NCBI GenBank assembly: GCA_903922735.1
Contig: CAIXUZ010000072.1
Location: 29,572-93,571 of the forward strand
Source: an uncultured Verrucomicrobia subdivision 3 bacterium
Lineage (GTDB): Bacteria; Verrucomicrobiota; Verrucomicrobiia; Limisphaerales; UBA11358
DNA: 64,000 nucleotides
Direction of reading: 5' to 3'
This document shows positions 19,033 through 27,660 of the stretch, in pieces (position 1 is the first letter of the stretch; every line of letters starts with the position of its first letter). Below the pieces are notes generated by a model, which saw only the letters and a list, made by a program, of their open reading frames with translations, was not told the DNA's origin and did not search any database. The position numbers and the translations under genes were made by a program.

Positions 19033-20478
19033 GTGATTCCCGAACCGAAAGACAAATCCGAATCCGCCGTCCGGAAGGTGGACTGGTCCAACTTTCGCGA
19101 CCACATCGCCACCGCCGACCGCGAGGGGCGGCGCCAGTGGGTTTATCCGCGCCAGGTGGCGGGGAAGTTCTTCCGCTGGCGCACCTGGTTCAGCTGGCTG
19201 CTGCTGGCCATCATGTTCGCCGGGCCGTTTGTGACCATCCACGGCAACCCGCTGCTCCTGATGAACATTGTGGAGCGCAAGTTTGTGGTGCTGGGCCAGG
19301 TCTTCTGGCCGCAGGACATGATCATCTTTGCCATGGCGGTCCTGGTGTTTTTCACGGGCATCATCATTTTCACGGCGGCCTTCGGCCGGCTCTGGTGCGG
19401 CTGGGCCTGCCCGCAGACGGTGATGATGGAAATGGTCTTCCGCAAGATCGAGTATGCCATCGAGGGCGATGCGCCGCGCCAGCGGGAATTGAACCGGGGG
19501 CCGTGGAACGCGGACAAGGTTTTCAAGAAGTCCCTCAAGCATGTCCTGTTTTACGCGCTATCATTTCTCGTCGGCAACGTGCTGTTGAGCTATATCATCG
19601 GCTGGCAGCAGCTTTACCAGATCATCACCGACCCGCCGGCCCGGCATGTCACCGGCCTCTCGTTCATGATCGCGTTTTCGCTCTTGTTCTACGGCATCTT
19701 TGCGCGCTTTCGCGAGCAGGCCTGCACCTTTATCTGTCCGTATGGGCGGTTCCAATCCGTACTGCTGGATGAGAATTCCATCGTGGTAGCCTATGATCAC
19801 AAGCGGGGCGAGAAGCGCGGTCCGCTGCGGCGCGATCAGAAGTTTGGCGAGCGCCGCTACGCGGGCTATGGCGATTGTGTGGCCTGCAACCAGTGTGTTT
19901 CCGTCTGCCCGACGGGCATCGACATCCGCAACGGCACGCAGATGGAATGTGTTCATTGCACCGCCTGCATGGATGCCTGCGACACGGTGATGGGCAAGGT
20001 GGGAAGCCCGCTGGGCTTGATCCGCTACGCCTCGCTCAATGGCATCGAGCGGGGCGAGCCGCTGCGCTTCACCCCGCGGCTGGCGGGCTATGGCGTGGTG
20101 CTGATGGTGCTGGCGGCGGTGCTGGCGGTGATGATTTTTTCCCGGGCCGATGTCGAGGCGACGCTGCTGCGGGCACCCGGCTCGATGTTTCAGCAGATGC
20201 CGGACGGGCACTTTAGCAACCTTTACACCGTTCGCGTCGTGAACAAGACCTCGCGGGAGCTGCCGGTGGAATTGCGCCTGGAAAACGCCGCCGGTTCCTT
20301 GCAGGTCATGGGCGGCAAACTTGTCGTGCTGCCGCAAAAGTTGCTGGAGAATTCCATCCTGGTGGAACTGGAGGCGTCGGCCATGAAATCCGGCACCACC
20401 CCGCTGGTCATCGGCGTTTATTCCGGCGGCAAACGATTGCAGACTTTGAAAACGGCTTTCATCGGACCGCGAAATTAA
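19033..20478 (+). CDS. ccoG: cbb3 oxidase assembly ferredoxin-like protein CcoG
   Basis: A 481-aa inner-membrane protein from GTG 19033. It has several membrane helices, the GRLWCGWACPQTVMMEMVFR motif, two [4Fe-4S] clusters (CVACNQCVSVCPTG and CVHCTACMDACD around residues 280-320) and a C-terminal periplasmic Ig-like domain. CcoG (RdxA/FixG) is thought to reduce copper for delivery to cbb3 oxidase. It is followed at 4 nt by ccoH. It is separated from ccoP by the 17.2-19.0 kb insertion. Confidence 0.94.
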   Translation: MIPEPKDKSESAVRKVDWSNFRDHIATADREGRRQWVYPRQVAGKFFRWRTWFSWLLLAIMFAGPFVTIHGNPLLLMNIVERKFVVLGQVFWPQDMIIFAMAVLVFFTGIIIFTAAFGRLWCGWACPQTVMMEMVFRKIEYAIEGDAPRQRELNRGPWNADKVFKKSLKHVLFYALSFLVGNVLLSYIIGWQQLYQIITDPPARHVTGLSFMIAFSLLFYGIFARFREQACTFICPYGRFQSVLLDENSIVVAYDHKRGEKRGPLRRDQKFGERRYAGYGDCVACNQCVSVCPTGIDIRNGTQMECVHCTACMDACDTVMGKVGSPLGLIRYASLNGIERGEPLRFTPRLAGYGVVLMVLAAVLAVMIFSRADVEATLLRAPGSMFQQMPDGHFSNLYTVRVVNKTSRELPVELRLENAAGSLQVMGGKLVVLPQKLLENSILVELEASAMKSGTTPLVIGVYSGGKRLQTLKTAFIGPRN

Positions 20479-20482
20479 TGTG

Positions 20483-20938
20483 ATGAAAACTGACCGCAAC
20501 TTCTGGCCGCTCGGTATTATTGCCGCCTTCGTTTTATTGTTTGTCGGCATTGCCGTGGTCATCACCATCGCCGCCACCCACCGCGACACGCTGGTCAGCG
20601 AGAATTACTACGAAAGCGAACTGAAATTTCAGGGGCAGATCGACAGCGCCGCCCGCGCCAAGAATGCCGGGGCGACGCTGGTGCATGAAGCGGCGGCCGG
20701 ACGAATTGTGGTTTTCATACCGGTGGCGCAGCAGGCGGCAAACTTATCCGGGAACATAACGCTTTATCGCCCGTCGGCATCCGGGCTTGATACCCGGATT
20801 CTGCTGGCCCCCGGTTCGGATGGCGTTCAATCGCTGAATGTTTCCAAACTCGCTCCGGGTCCGTGGCTGGCGCGGGTGGCCTGGAAATCCGGCGGCCAGG
20901 ATTTTTACCTCGAAACCAAGTTCATCGTGGCCAGATAA
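20483..20938 (+). CDS. ccoH: cbb3 oxidase assembly protein CcoH/FixH
   Basis: A 151-aa protein from ATG 20483 (a GTG sits directly before it). One N-terminal transmembrane helix is followed by HRDTLVSENYYESELKFQ and a periplasmic beta-rich domain, as in FixH/CcoH, which interacts with cbb3 subunits during assembly. It lies in the expected G-H order and runs into the next gene with no gap. Confidence 0.9.
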   Translation: MKTDRNFWPLGIIAAFVLLFVGIAVVITIAATHRDTLVSENYYESELKFQGQIDSAARAKNAGATLVHEAAAGRIVVFIPVAQQAANLSGNITLYRPSASGLDTRILLAPGSDGVQSLNVSKLAPGPWLARVAWKSGGQDFYLETKFIVAR

Positions 20939-20939
20939 T

Positions 20940-21626
20940 ATGGACTTTGGCCTCGCCTTCGCCTTGGGAATTCTGGGCAGCCTTCATTGCGCCGCCATGT
21001 GCGGTCCGCTGCAGCTCGCGCTGCCGGTTCCGAATGGCGGCGGGGCAGGGCGGTTCATCGCCGGCCGGATCATTTACCAGCTCGGGCGGGTGGCCACGTA
21101 CTGCCTGCTGGGTGTCCTTGCCGGACTGGTCGGCAAATCCATCTTGCTCGCCGGCCTGCAACGCTGGCTGTCCATCGCGCTCGGCGTGGCGGTGCTGGCC
21201 GGTTATTTCATTTCTAAAAAAATCGCCCTGTCCGCACCGGCGGTGCGCTTCGTGATGTGGTTGAAAGCCGCGATGTCGGCGCAGTTGCAGAAGCGCAACC
21301 TCTCGTCGCTCGCGTTATTGGGGATGTTGAACGGCCTGTTGCCGTGCGGTCTCGTCTATGTGGCGCTGGCCGGGGCTGCGGTTTGCAGCGCGGTCTGGTC
21401 CGCGATCGCTTACATGGCGGCGTTTGGCTTCGGCACCCTGCCGATGATGCTGGCCTTGAGCCTGTCGGGAAAAGTGTTTCCGCCGGCCCTCCGGCTGAAG
21501 CTGCGGGCGGCCATTCCCGCGGGGGTCTGCCTGCTCGCGGCGCTGCTGATTCTGCGCGGTTTGTCGCTGGGAATACCGTATCTCAGTCCGGATTTGGGTT
21601 CCGACGCCCACTGCTGCGCCCATTGA
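20940..21626 (+). CDS. TauE/SafE-DsbD-type membrane protein, probable copper-handling partner of cbb3 oxidase
   Basis: A 228-aa protein with six or so helices. It carries GSLHCAAMCGPLQLAL at the N-terminus and LNGLLPCGLVYVALAGA in the middle, as in the DsbD_2/'sulfite exporter TauE/SafE' proteins routinely found after ccoGH. The C-terminus ends in HCCAH, a likely metal-binding tail. It has been linked in other bacteria to copper supply or cytochrome maturation. The start ATG 20940 follows the ccoH stop directly. Confidence 0.85.
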   Translation: MDFGLAFALGILGSLHCAAMCGPLQLALPVPNGGGAGRFIAGRIIYQLGRVATYCLLGVLAGLVGKSILLAGLQRWLSIALGVAVLAGYFISKKIALSAPAVRFVMWLKAAMSAQLQKRNLSSLALLGMLNGLLPCGLVYVALAGAAVCSAVWSAIAYMAAFGFGTLPMMLALSLSGKVFPPALRLKLRAAIPAGVCLLAALLILRGLSLGIPYLSPDLGSDAHCCAH

Positions 21627-21647
21627 TGCCGGCGGGAGAATGGCCGG

Positions 21648-22280
21648 TCATCCGTGGATGAAATAGCTCAGGTTTTCCAGTTCGATGGCGAGATTCACGT
21701 TGTTGACCATCACCTCTTCCGGCACCGCGAGCACAATCGGGGAAAAATTCAAAATTCCCATCACGCCCGCCTCGATAAGCTGGTTGGCGACCGCCTGCGC
21801 CACGGCGGCGGGCACGGACAGGATCGCCATCCTGACTCCGTGCTGGCGGACAAATTCCGGCAGATGTTTCATGCCGAGCAGCGGCTGTTTCATGGCCTTG
21901 CCGCGCGGCCGGTTCGGCGCGGCGTCGAAGGCGGCGATGATTTCAAATCCTTCCTTCTCAAAGCCGCGATACGACAGCAGCGCCAGTCCGAGGTTGCCGA
22001 CGCCGACGAGGATGACCGGCTGCAGGCTGGAGGTGCCGAGCTCATCGGAGATTTTCTGCGACAGTTCCGCCACGTCGTAGCCCAGCCCGCGCGTGCCGAA
22101 GGTACCGAGGCAGGCCAGATCCTTGCGGAGCTGCGTCGGCTTGACGCCGGCGGCCTTGGCCAGCGCCTCGCTGGAGACGGTGACGATGCCGTTCTCGCGC
22201 AGGCGGGCCAGACAGCGCAGATAGATCGACAGGCGATAAATCGTTTTGCGCGGGATGGCGGGGCGTCCGGGTTTCTTCAT
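21648..22280 (-). CDS. rex: redox-sensing transcriptional repressor Rex
   Basis: A 210-aa protein starting at ATG 22280. It has an N-terminal winged helix (TVSSEALAKAAGVKPTQLRKDLACLGTFG in outline, about residues 38-66) and a Rossmann domain with VGVGNLGLALLSY. Rex senses the NADH/NAD+ ratio and represses respiratory and fermentative genes. It is convergent with the cco locus, which is a sensible regulatory target, but I saw no clear TTGTGA-N6-TCACAA operator here. Its promoter -10 lies 6 nt before the ATG. Confidence 0.93.
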   Translation of the reverse strand: MKKPGRPAIPRKTIYRLSIYLRCLARLRENGIVTVSSEALAKAAGVKPTQLRKDLACLGTFGTRGLGYDVAELSQKISDELGTSSLQPVILVGVGNLGLALLSYRGFEKEGFEIIAAFDAAPNRPRGKAMKQPLLGMKHLPEFVRQHGVRMAILSVPAAVAQAVANQLIEAGVMGILNFSPIVLAVPEEVMVNNVNLAIELENLSYFIHG

Positions 22281-22286
22281 CGGCAA

Positions 22287-22315
22287 AAATTACGCTGGCG
22301 TTCCGTGGCTGGCAA
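22287..22315 (-). promoter_or_regulatory. promoter of rex, leaderless type
   Basis: TTGCCA, a 17-nt spacer and TAATTT, then 6 nt to the ATG. Both the -35 and the spacing are close to ideal. Confidence 0.6.
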
Positions 22316-22343
22316 GTGTTTGGACGGCACCGGGCCTGTGTAT

Positions 22344-23573
22344 TTATTTGCGCCGGGTGTCAACCCCGCGGGCGGCGGGCAATCCCATGCCTCTTGCCGT
22401 CAGCTCATTTTTCTCGGCGGGGGATAAATTACCCCCGGCCAGGGAGGTCGCGATCAAGAGGCTGATTTTGGGCTGCTGCAAGGCAGAATCGTAAAACAGT
22501 CCGAACCGGTTTTCCGGCGGCGCCTTCCGCGGTTCGTCCCATATTTCGTAGAACAGGACGGATTCCACGTTGGCCGCGTTTTGATTGACGATTTCCTTGA
22601 GATGTTTGTCCAGGGATTTGAAGCCGTCTTCCGTGACGTCATCGCCAACTTTGTTCAGGTAACTGGGGCCGGGATGCCGGTTGGCTCCGTTGGTGGTTCC
22701 GTTGTAAATCTCGCCCGCATTGAATTCGTTGATGGTGACGGGTTTGTTGAACCGGGCCAATTGTCCCAGCGATCCTCCGGGGCCGAACCAGGGATTCTGG
22801 TCGAGCGGCGGATGTTTCAGATGGGGATAAATATGGTAGCCCACCACATCGAAAAGAACCCCCTGCTGCTGCATGAAAGTTAAAAATCCCCAGTGGCGGC
22901 CCACGGTTCCCAAAATGATGCGGAGCGGGAGTCGGGATGAGATTCTAACCTCGTTGATGGCCTTGGACATTCCCCTCAATGACGCGGCTTGCAGCCGGCC
23001 TTCAGGAGTGTCGAAGTCGCCAGCCTTTTGTCCGCTGAAGTTGGTGATGCAGATATTGGGGTATAATGAGGTTTCATTTTGCAGCTCATAGTCCCGCACC
23101 AGGTCTTTGGTGGCATTGATTTGGGTCAGGGTCTGTTTGTAGGCTGATTGTTCCACCTCTTTCAAATCCGCGCCGACGTCCTGATTACGTTTTTGGCCGT
23201 GAGAAAAACTGACGAAGAAGGTGGCTTGAACCGCGATGCCTTTCGCTTTGAGGGCGGTGACGGCATTCCTGAACCTGGCCAGGTAGCGGGGATCATTTCC
23301 CCAGAGATCCATGCGGACCGATCTGAAATTGCGTTCCGCCAGCTTGTCGGCCAGCAATTTGGGATCGCTGCCGCCATCATGGATGTTCACTCCCCACAGC
23401 ATCGTATTGGGGCCGGAGTTTGCCGGCACCGGGATCAAAAAAATGAGCGCCAGCAATGCCAGCACCAGCCACGGTTTGCTTTTGCCGGCTTGCCAGCGGG
23501 GTTTTAGAAAAAGCATGGAATGGTTCGCGGCTGCCCGTTTCCCGGATGGATTGGCCAATGGTGAAGTCATCAT
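22344..23573 (-). CDS. secreted TIM-barrel glycoside hydrolase (clan GH-A type)
   Basis: A 409-aa protein. The N-terminus has a positively charged stretch followed by a signal or anchor helix (WLVLALLALIFLIPVPANS). The catalytic region shows the two glutamates expected of clan GH-A: YELQNETSLYP (acid/base) and PVTINEFNAGEIYNG (nucleophile), plus FYEIWDEPRKAP near the end. The exact family is unclear; GH5, GH39 or an uncharacterised relative are possible. ATGATG at the start is preceded by a GGAG ribosome site. The gene is monocistronic. Confidence 0.72.
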   Translation of the reverse strand: MMTSPLANPSGKRAAANHSMLFLKPRWQAGKSKPWLVLALLALIFLIPVPANSGPNTMLWGVNIHDGGSDPKLLADKLAERNFRSVRMDLWGNDPRYLARFRNAVTALKAKGIAVQATFFVSFSHGQKRNQDVGADLKEVEQSAYKQTLTQINATKDLVRDYELQNETSLYPNICITNFSGQKAGDFDTPEGRLQAASLRGMSKAINEVRISSRLPLRIILGTVGRHWGFLTFMQQQGVLFDVVGYHIYPHLKHPPLDQNPWFGPGGSLGQLARFNKPVTINEFNAGEIYNGTTNGANRHPGPSYLNKVGDDVTEDGFKSLDKHLKEIVNQNAANVESVLFYEIWDEPRKAPPENRFGLFYDSALQQPKISLLIATSLAGGNLSPAEKNELTARGMGLPAARGVDTRRK

Positions 23574-23701
23574 TTTGCTCCAGTTCCGGTCAGGTGACGG
23601 CCGGGGAACTGCGAGGCGCTGATGTTTTAGTGGAATTCGATTTCAAAGTCCACATCGACTGGTGGATCATGTTAATGAATGTTAAAACGCGATTCTCAGG
23701 C

Positions 23702-23729
23702 TTGACGCCTTTGCGCTCACGGTTAAAAT
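23702..23729 (+). promoter_or_regulatory. promoter of the ilvB leader
   Basis: TTGACG, a 16-nt spacer and TAAAAT. Transcription would begin near 23736, just before the leader-peptide ATG at 23739. Confidence 0.6.
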
Positions 23730-23738
23730 GACTGCTCA

Positions 23739-23810
23739 ATGTTGAAAATCTGGTCACAAGCCGTTAAACTGGTCGTCGTTGTAGTCAGCGACGCCGTTGG
23801 TGCTTGTTGA
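23739..23810 (+). CDS. ilvL: ilvB leader peptide (attenuation)
   Basis: A 23-aa ORF, MLKIWSQAVKLVVVVVSDAV then GAC and TGA. It holds a leucine followed by five consecutive valines (codons GTC GTC GTT GTA GTC) and further Val residues. It lies directly between a strong promoter and a terminator in front of acetolactate synthase. The layout is that of classical branched-chain amino-acid attenuation, where stalling at Val codons prevents terminator formation. No ribosome site is visible, so it may be translated from a nearly leaderless transcript. Confidence 0.65.
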   Translation: MLKIWSQAVKLVVVVVSDAVGAC

Positions 23811-23859
23811 ACCGAAAATTTGACAAAAACCCACGGCTGGCAACGGCCGTGGGTTTTTT
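23793..23859 (+). terminator. attenuator terminator and competing antiterminator of ilvB
   Basis: The terminator is CCCACGGC (23830-23837) paired with GCCGTGGG (23846-23853) followed by six T. GCCGTTG at 23793-23799, within the leader peptide, can instead pair with CAACGGC at 23841-23847, which takes up the start of the right terminator arm. That is the expected alternative structure. Confidence 0.65.
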
Positions 23860-23895
23860 AATCGCCTGCGCCGAGCCGCCACAACCAAACCTAGT

Positions 23896-25785
23896 ATGAG
23901 CAAAGCAACTGAATCCGCCCCCAAAAAGAAATCGTCCGCCGCCCGCGCAGAAGTCGGGAAGGCCATGTTCGGACGTGATATTCTCGTTGAAGCCCTTGAG
24001 CGCGAGGGCGTGGACGTCATTTTTGCCTATCCCGGCGGCGCGAGCATGGAAATCCATCAGGCGCTGACCACGTCCAAAAAGATCCGCACCATTCTCCCGC
24101 GCCATGAGCAGGGCGGCAGTTTTGCGGCGGAAGGCTACGCCCGCGTGACCGGCAAGGCCGGCGTGTGCCTCACCACCAGCGGCCCCGGCGCGACGAACCT
24201 CGTCACCGCCATCGCCGACGCCTACATGGATTCCACGCCGCTGGTCGCCATCACCGGCCAGGTGAATCTGAACATGATCGGCCGCAGCGCGTTTCAGGAA
24301 ACGGACATGATCGGCCTGACGCTGCCCATCGTGAAGCACAGCTATCTCGTCACCGATGTGAACGACTTGCCGCGCATCGTGAAAGAGGCTTTTTATATCG
24401 CGCAATCCGGGCGCCCGGGCCCGGTGGTCATTGATATTCCCAAAAACATCCAGCAGGCGAAGACGCAGCCAGTCTGGCCGACCTTGGAGCAGATCAAGAA
24501 AGGTTTGCCGGGTTACAATCAGCCGGATTTGAAGGCGGATGAAGTGGCGTTGAACGAAATCATCGGCCTTATCGAAAAAGCGGAACGCCCCGTGATCTAC
24601 TGCGGCGGCGGTATTGTTAGCAGCGGTGCGGCGGCCGAACTCAAAAAGTTTGCCGAAGCCACGAACATCCCGGTGACGACGACCCTGATGGGCATCGGCG
24701 GTTTTCCGGAGATGCATCCGCTTTCCCTGCGCTGGCTGGGCATGCACGGTTCCGCCACGGCTAATTGGGCGGTGAACGGCGAATACGAATACCGCAAAAA
24801 ATTCACGGACCCGCTGGTGAAGCTCAAGGACGGCGCGGATCTGCTGCTCGCGTTCGGCGTGCGCTTCGATGACCGCGTGACCGGCAAGTTTGAGGAATTC
24901 TGCAAAAACGGCACCATTGTTCATCTCGACATTGACGCCTCGGAATTGAACAAGAACCGCAAGGCGAACCTCCCGATTATTGGAGACATCAAGGATGCGC
25001 TCACCCGCTTGAACAAGCTCGTCGCGAAGCGCCCGGCGCCGAAGAAGCACGCCGCGTGGCTGGCGCAGATTGATGAATGGAAGCAGAAAGCTCCGTTCGC
25101 CTACCGCATCACGCCCGAGATCGCCAACAGCGACCACATGGTTGACCACATGCAGGGCAAGGAGAGCGAAGTCATCCTCCAGCAGATGGTGGTTGAGGAG
25201 CTTTACCACGCCACGAAGGGTGACGCCTATATCACCACCGGCGTGGGCCAGCACCAGATGTGGGCCGCGCAGTGGTATAAATACAAGTTTCCCCGCCAGC
25301 TCGTCACCAGCGGCGGCCTCGGCTCGATGGGCTACGGCCTGCCCGCCGCGCTCGGCGTGAAAGTCGCGCATCCCGACAAGCAGGTCGTGGATATTGACGG
25401 TGACGGCTCTTTCCTGATGAATATTCAGGAACTGGCCACCGCGCACGTTGAGAAGATCAACATCAAGGCCATCATCCTGAACAACCAGCACCTCGGCATG
25501 GTGGTGCAATGGGAGGATAATTTCTATCAGGGCAACCGCGGGCACACCTATCTCGGCGACCCGAAACATCGCCCGGAGATTTATCCCGACTACGTCCGCG
25601 TCTGCAATTCCTTCGGCGTGAAATGCGAGCGCGTGATGTTCAAGAAGGATTTGCGCGCCGCCATGCAGCGGATGCTGGACGCCGACGAACCTTACGTCCT
25701 CGACGTCGTGGTGCCCTACAGCACGCACGTCATTCCGTTCATTCCCGCCGGCCGCACGGTGGCGGATATGATTTGGAAGCCGTAA
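23896..25785 (+). CDS. ilvB: acetolactate synthase, large (catalytic) subunit
   Basis: A 629-aa ThDP enzyme making acetolactate/acetohydroxybutyrate for valine, leucine and isoleucine. Seen: FAYPGGASMEIHQAL, the catalytic glutamate E71 in RHEQGG, the ITGQV/IGRSAFQETD region, and the ThDP/Mg motif DIDGDGSFLMNIQEL with ILNNQHLGMV. The N-terminus has about 20 extra Lys/Ala-rich residues before the domain. No ilvN or ilvC follows; the gene is closed by a terminator, so the regulatory subunit must be elsewhere. Expression is likely controlled by the upstream attenuator. Confidence 0.95.
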   Translation: MSKATESAPKKKSSAARAEVGKAMFGRDILVEALEREGVDVIFAYPGGASMEIHQALTTSKKIRTILPRHEQGGSFAAEGYARVTGKAGVCLTTSGPGATNLVTAIADAYMDSTPLVAITGQVNLNMIGRSAFQETDMIGLTLPIVKHSYLVTDVNDLPRIVKEAFYIAQSGRPGPVVIDIPKNIQQAKTQPVWPTLEQIKKGLPGYNQPDLKADEVALNEIIGLIEKAERPVIYCGGGIVSSGAAAELKKFAEATNIPVTTTLMGIGGFPEMHPLSLRWLGMHGSATANWAVNGEYEYRKKFTDPLVKLKDGADLLLAFGVRFDDRVTGKFEEFCKNGTIVHLDIDASELNKNRKANLPIIGDIKDALTRLNKLVAKRPAPKKHAAWLAQIDEWKQKAPFAYRITPEIANSDHMVDHMQGKESEVILQQMVVEELYHATKGDAYITTGVGQHQMWAAQWYKYKFPRQLVTSGGLGSMGYGLPAALGVKVAHPDKQVVDIDGDGSFLMNIQELATAHVEKINIKAIILNNQHLGMVVQWEDNFYQGNRGHTYLGDPKHRPEIYPDYVRVCNSFGVKCERVMFKKDLRAAMQRMLDADEPYVLDVVVPYSTHVIPFIPAGRTVADMIWKP

Positions 25786-25805
25786 AAGATATAAACCGGT
25801 AAATA

Positions 25806-25840
25806 CCCTCTTCCCAATTTATGGGAAGAGGGCTTTTGTT
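25806..25840 (+). terminator. rho-independent terminator of ilvB
   Basis: CCCTCTTCCC and GGGAAGAGGG form a perfect 10-bp stem with a 7-nt loop, followed by CTTTTGTTT. Confidence 0.85.
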
Positions 25841-25880
25841 TAATCCGTTTCCTGTCGGCTGTAAATTTTTCGGCAAACAC

Positions 25881-25909
25881 TTGTCCGGCGACTCGCATTT
25901 TGCCAGACT
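25881..25909 (+). promoter_or_regulatory. putative promoter of kduI, leaderless type
   Basis: TTGTCC, a 17-nt spacer and CAGACT end 5 nt before the kduI ATG. Confidence 0.45.
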
Positions 25910-25914
25910 GCGGC

Positions 25915-26751
25915 ATGATTCACGATGCCATCCGCCGCACTCCGCGTCCGCAGGACCTGGTCGGCATGTCCACGCAGGAACAGCGCGACACCTTTCACAT
26001 CTCCGGCCTTTTTGTCCCCGGCGAACTCGTCGCGCATTTCACCGACCTCGACCGCCTGGTGGTCGGCGGCGTGATGCCGGCCGGCAAGCCCGTTGAGCTG
26101 CCGAACCACAAGGAAACCGGCCGCGCCTTTTTCCTCGAACGCCGCGAGCTCGGCGCCATCAATGTTGGCGGAGCGGGGAAGGTCATTGCTGACGGTCAGA
26201 CCTTCGCGCTCGACAATAAGGACTGCGTTTATCTGCCCATGGGAACGAAGTCCGTTTCTTTCACGAGCGATGATGCGAAGCATCCCGCGAAGTTTTATCT
26301 CCTCTCCTGTCCCGCCCACGCGCCGCATCCGATGCGCCTGATGAAATCCTCCGAGGCCGCGCCGGTGAATCTTGGCGCCCAGGAAACCGCCAACAAGCGG
26401 ACGATTTACAAATTCATCCATCAGGGCGGCATCCAAAGCTGCCAGCTGGTCATGGGCCTGACGGCCTTGGAGCCGGGCAGCGTCTGGAATTCCTTTCCGT
26501 CGCACACGCACTGGCGGCGCACGGAGATTTATTTTTACTTCGACCTCGGCGACAAGGTGCTCACGCATTTCTATGGCGAGCCGCAGGAGACGCGGCATTT
26601 GTTTCTGCACAACGACGAGGTGGCGCTGTCGCCGAACTGGTCCATGCACTTCGGCTGCGGCACCGGCAATTACAAATTCATCTGGGGCATGGCCGGCGAA
26701 AACCAGGTGTTCGACGACATGGACGCCGTGAAGCCGGCGGATTTGCGGTAA
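25915..26751 (+). CDS. kduI: 5-dehydro-4-deoxy-D-glucuronate isomerase
   Basis: A 278-aa protein from ATG 25915, the usual KduI length. It isomerises 5-keto-4-deoxyuronate to 3-deoxy-D-glycero-2,5-hexodiulosonate in pectin/uronate breakdown. The metal ligands of the cupin fold are visible in FPSHTHWRRTEIYFYF (two His and Glu) and WSMHFGCGTGNYKFIW (His). It is followed 30 nt later by kduD, the next enzyme of the pathway, so the pair forms a catabolic operon. An in-frame TTG lies at 25900, but the ATG fits the family and promoter better. Confidence 0.95.
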   Translation: MIHDAIRRTPRPQDLVGMSTQEQRDTFHISGLFVPGELVAHFTDLDRLVVGGVMPAGKPVELPNHKETGRAFFLERRELGAINVGGAGKVIADGQTFALDNKDCVYLPMGTKSVSFTSDDAKHPAKFYLLSCPAHAPHPMRLMKSSEAAPVNLGAQETANKRTIYKFIHQGGIQSCQLVMGLTALEPGSVWNSFPSHTHWRRTEIYFYFDLGDKVLTHFYGEPQETRHLFLHNDEVALSPNWSMHFGCGTGNYKFIWGMAGENQVFDDMDAVKPADLR

Positions 26752-26781
26752 ACTTTAATTCACATCAGCTCAAAAATATTT

Positions 26782-27564
26782 ATGGAAACCAAACGATTCA
26801 CCAATAAAGTGGCTATCATCACCGGCGCCAGCCGGGGCATCGGGCAGGGCATCGCACTGGCCTTCGCCCGCGAAGGCGCGCACGTCGTCAGCGTGGACAT
26901 CGGCGACCAGACCGAGACCGGCAACAAGGCCAAGGCGCTCGGCGCGAAGTTCAACTGCTACACCGAGGACTTCGGCAAGCTCAACCAGAAAGCCGCCGCC
27001 GATCTCATCGCTAAAATCCTTGCCGACACCGGCCGCGTGGACATCCTCGTGAACAACGCCGGCATCATCCGCCGTGCGCCCATCGTGGATCATCCCGAGG
27101 CCGACTGGAACGCGCTCCTGCAGATCAATTTGTCCGCGCCGTTCTTTCTCACGCAGGCCGTGGCCAAGTGGTGGCTCACCGGCGGGCGCGAAAAATCCCC
27201 GGCGGATGCCCGGCTCAAGGTCGTCAACATCGCCTCGATGCTGTCCTTTCAGGGCGGCATCTTTGTGCCCGGCTACACTGCCGCCAAGAGCGGCATCGCG
27301 GGCATCACCAAGGCGTTTGCCAACGAGCTGGCCAAGGAGCGCTGCAATTTCAACGCCATCGCCCCCGGCTACGTCGCCACCGAGAACACGCGCCCGCTCC
27401 GCGAGGACGAGAAGCGCAGCGAATCCATTCTGGCGCGCATCCCGGAAAACCGCTGGGCCGAACCGGCGGACATCGCGGAACCCATCCTGTTCCTCGCCTC
27501 CAAGGACGCCGACTACATGAACGGCACCATCATGAACGTTGACGGCGGCTGGCTGGCGCGGTAA
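26782..27564 (+). CDS. kduD: 2-deoxy-D-gluconate 3-dehydrogenase (KduD)
   Basis: A 260-aa short-chain dehydrogenase with the cofactor motif TGASRGIGQG (about residues 13-22), VNNAG, a catalytic Ser in NIASMLS, and Tyr/Lys in GYTAAKSGI. With KduI it converts pectin-derived unsaturated uronate products to 2-keto-3-deoxygluconate. It carries an insertion TGGREKSPADARLK before the catalytic Ser. The downstream terminator ends the operon. Confidence 0.92.
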   Translation: METKRFTNKVAIITGASRGIGQGIALAFAREGAHVVSVDIGDQTETGNKAKALGAKFNCYTEDFGKLNQKAAADLIAKILADTGRVDILVNNAGIIRRAPIVDHPEADWNALLQINLSAPFFLTQAVAKWWLTGGREKSPADARLKVVNIASMLSFQGGIFVPGYTAAKSGIAGITKAFANELAKERCNFNAIAPGYVATENTRPLREDEKRSESILARIPENRWAEPADIAEPILFLASKDADYMNGTIMNVDGGWLAR

Positions 27565-27586
27565 ACAATTCTTTCCGATAAGAACG

Positions 27587-27623
27587 AACGGCGCGGAAGC
27601 AATTCCGCGCCGTTCTGTTTTGT
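27587..27623 (+). terminator. rho-independent terminator of kduID
   Basis: AACGGCGCGGAA and TTCCGCGCCGTT pair perfectly over a GCAA tetraloop, followed by CTGTTTTG. Confidence 0.85.
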
Positions 27624-27660
27624 TGGAGAATCCTGCTAGGCTTGGCAGCCGGTCTCCGGA

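Noticed and set aside
21648..22315. Rex operator near cco or rex
   Set aside because: I saw no TTGTGA-N6-TCACAA-like palindrome in the upstream regions, so no operator is listed.
23785..25728. 647-aa open frame on the minus strand
   Set aside because: It is antisense to ilvB and its low-complexity Arg/His-rich translation has no domain.
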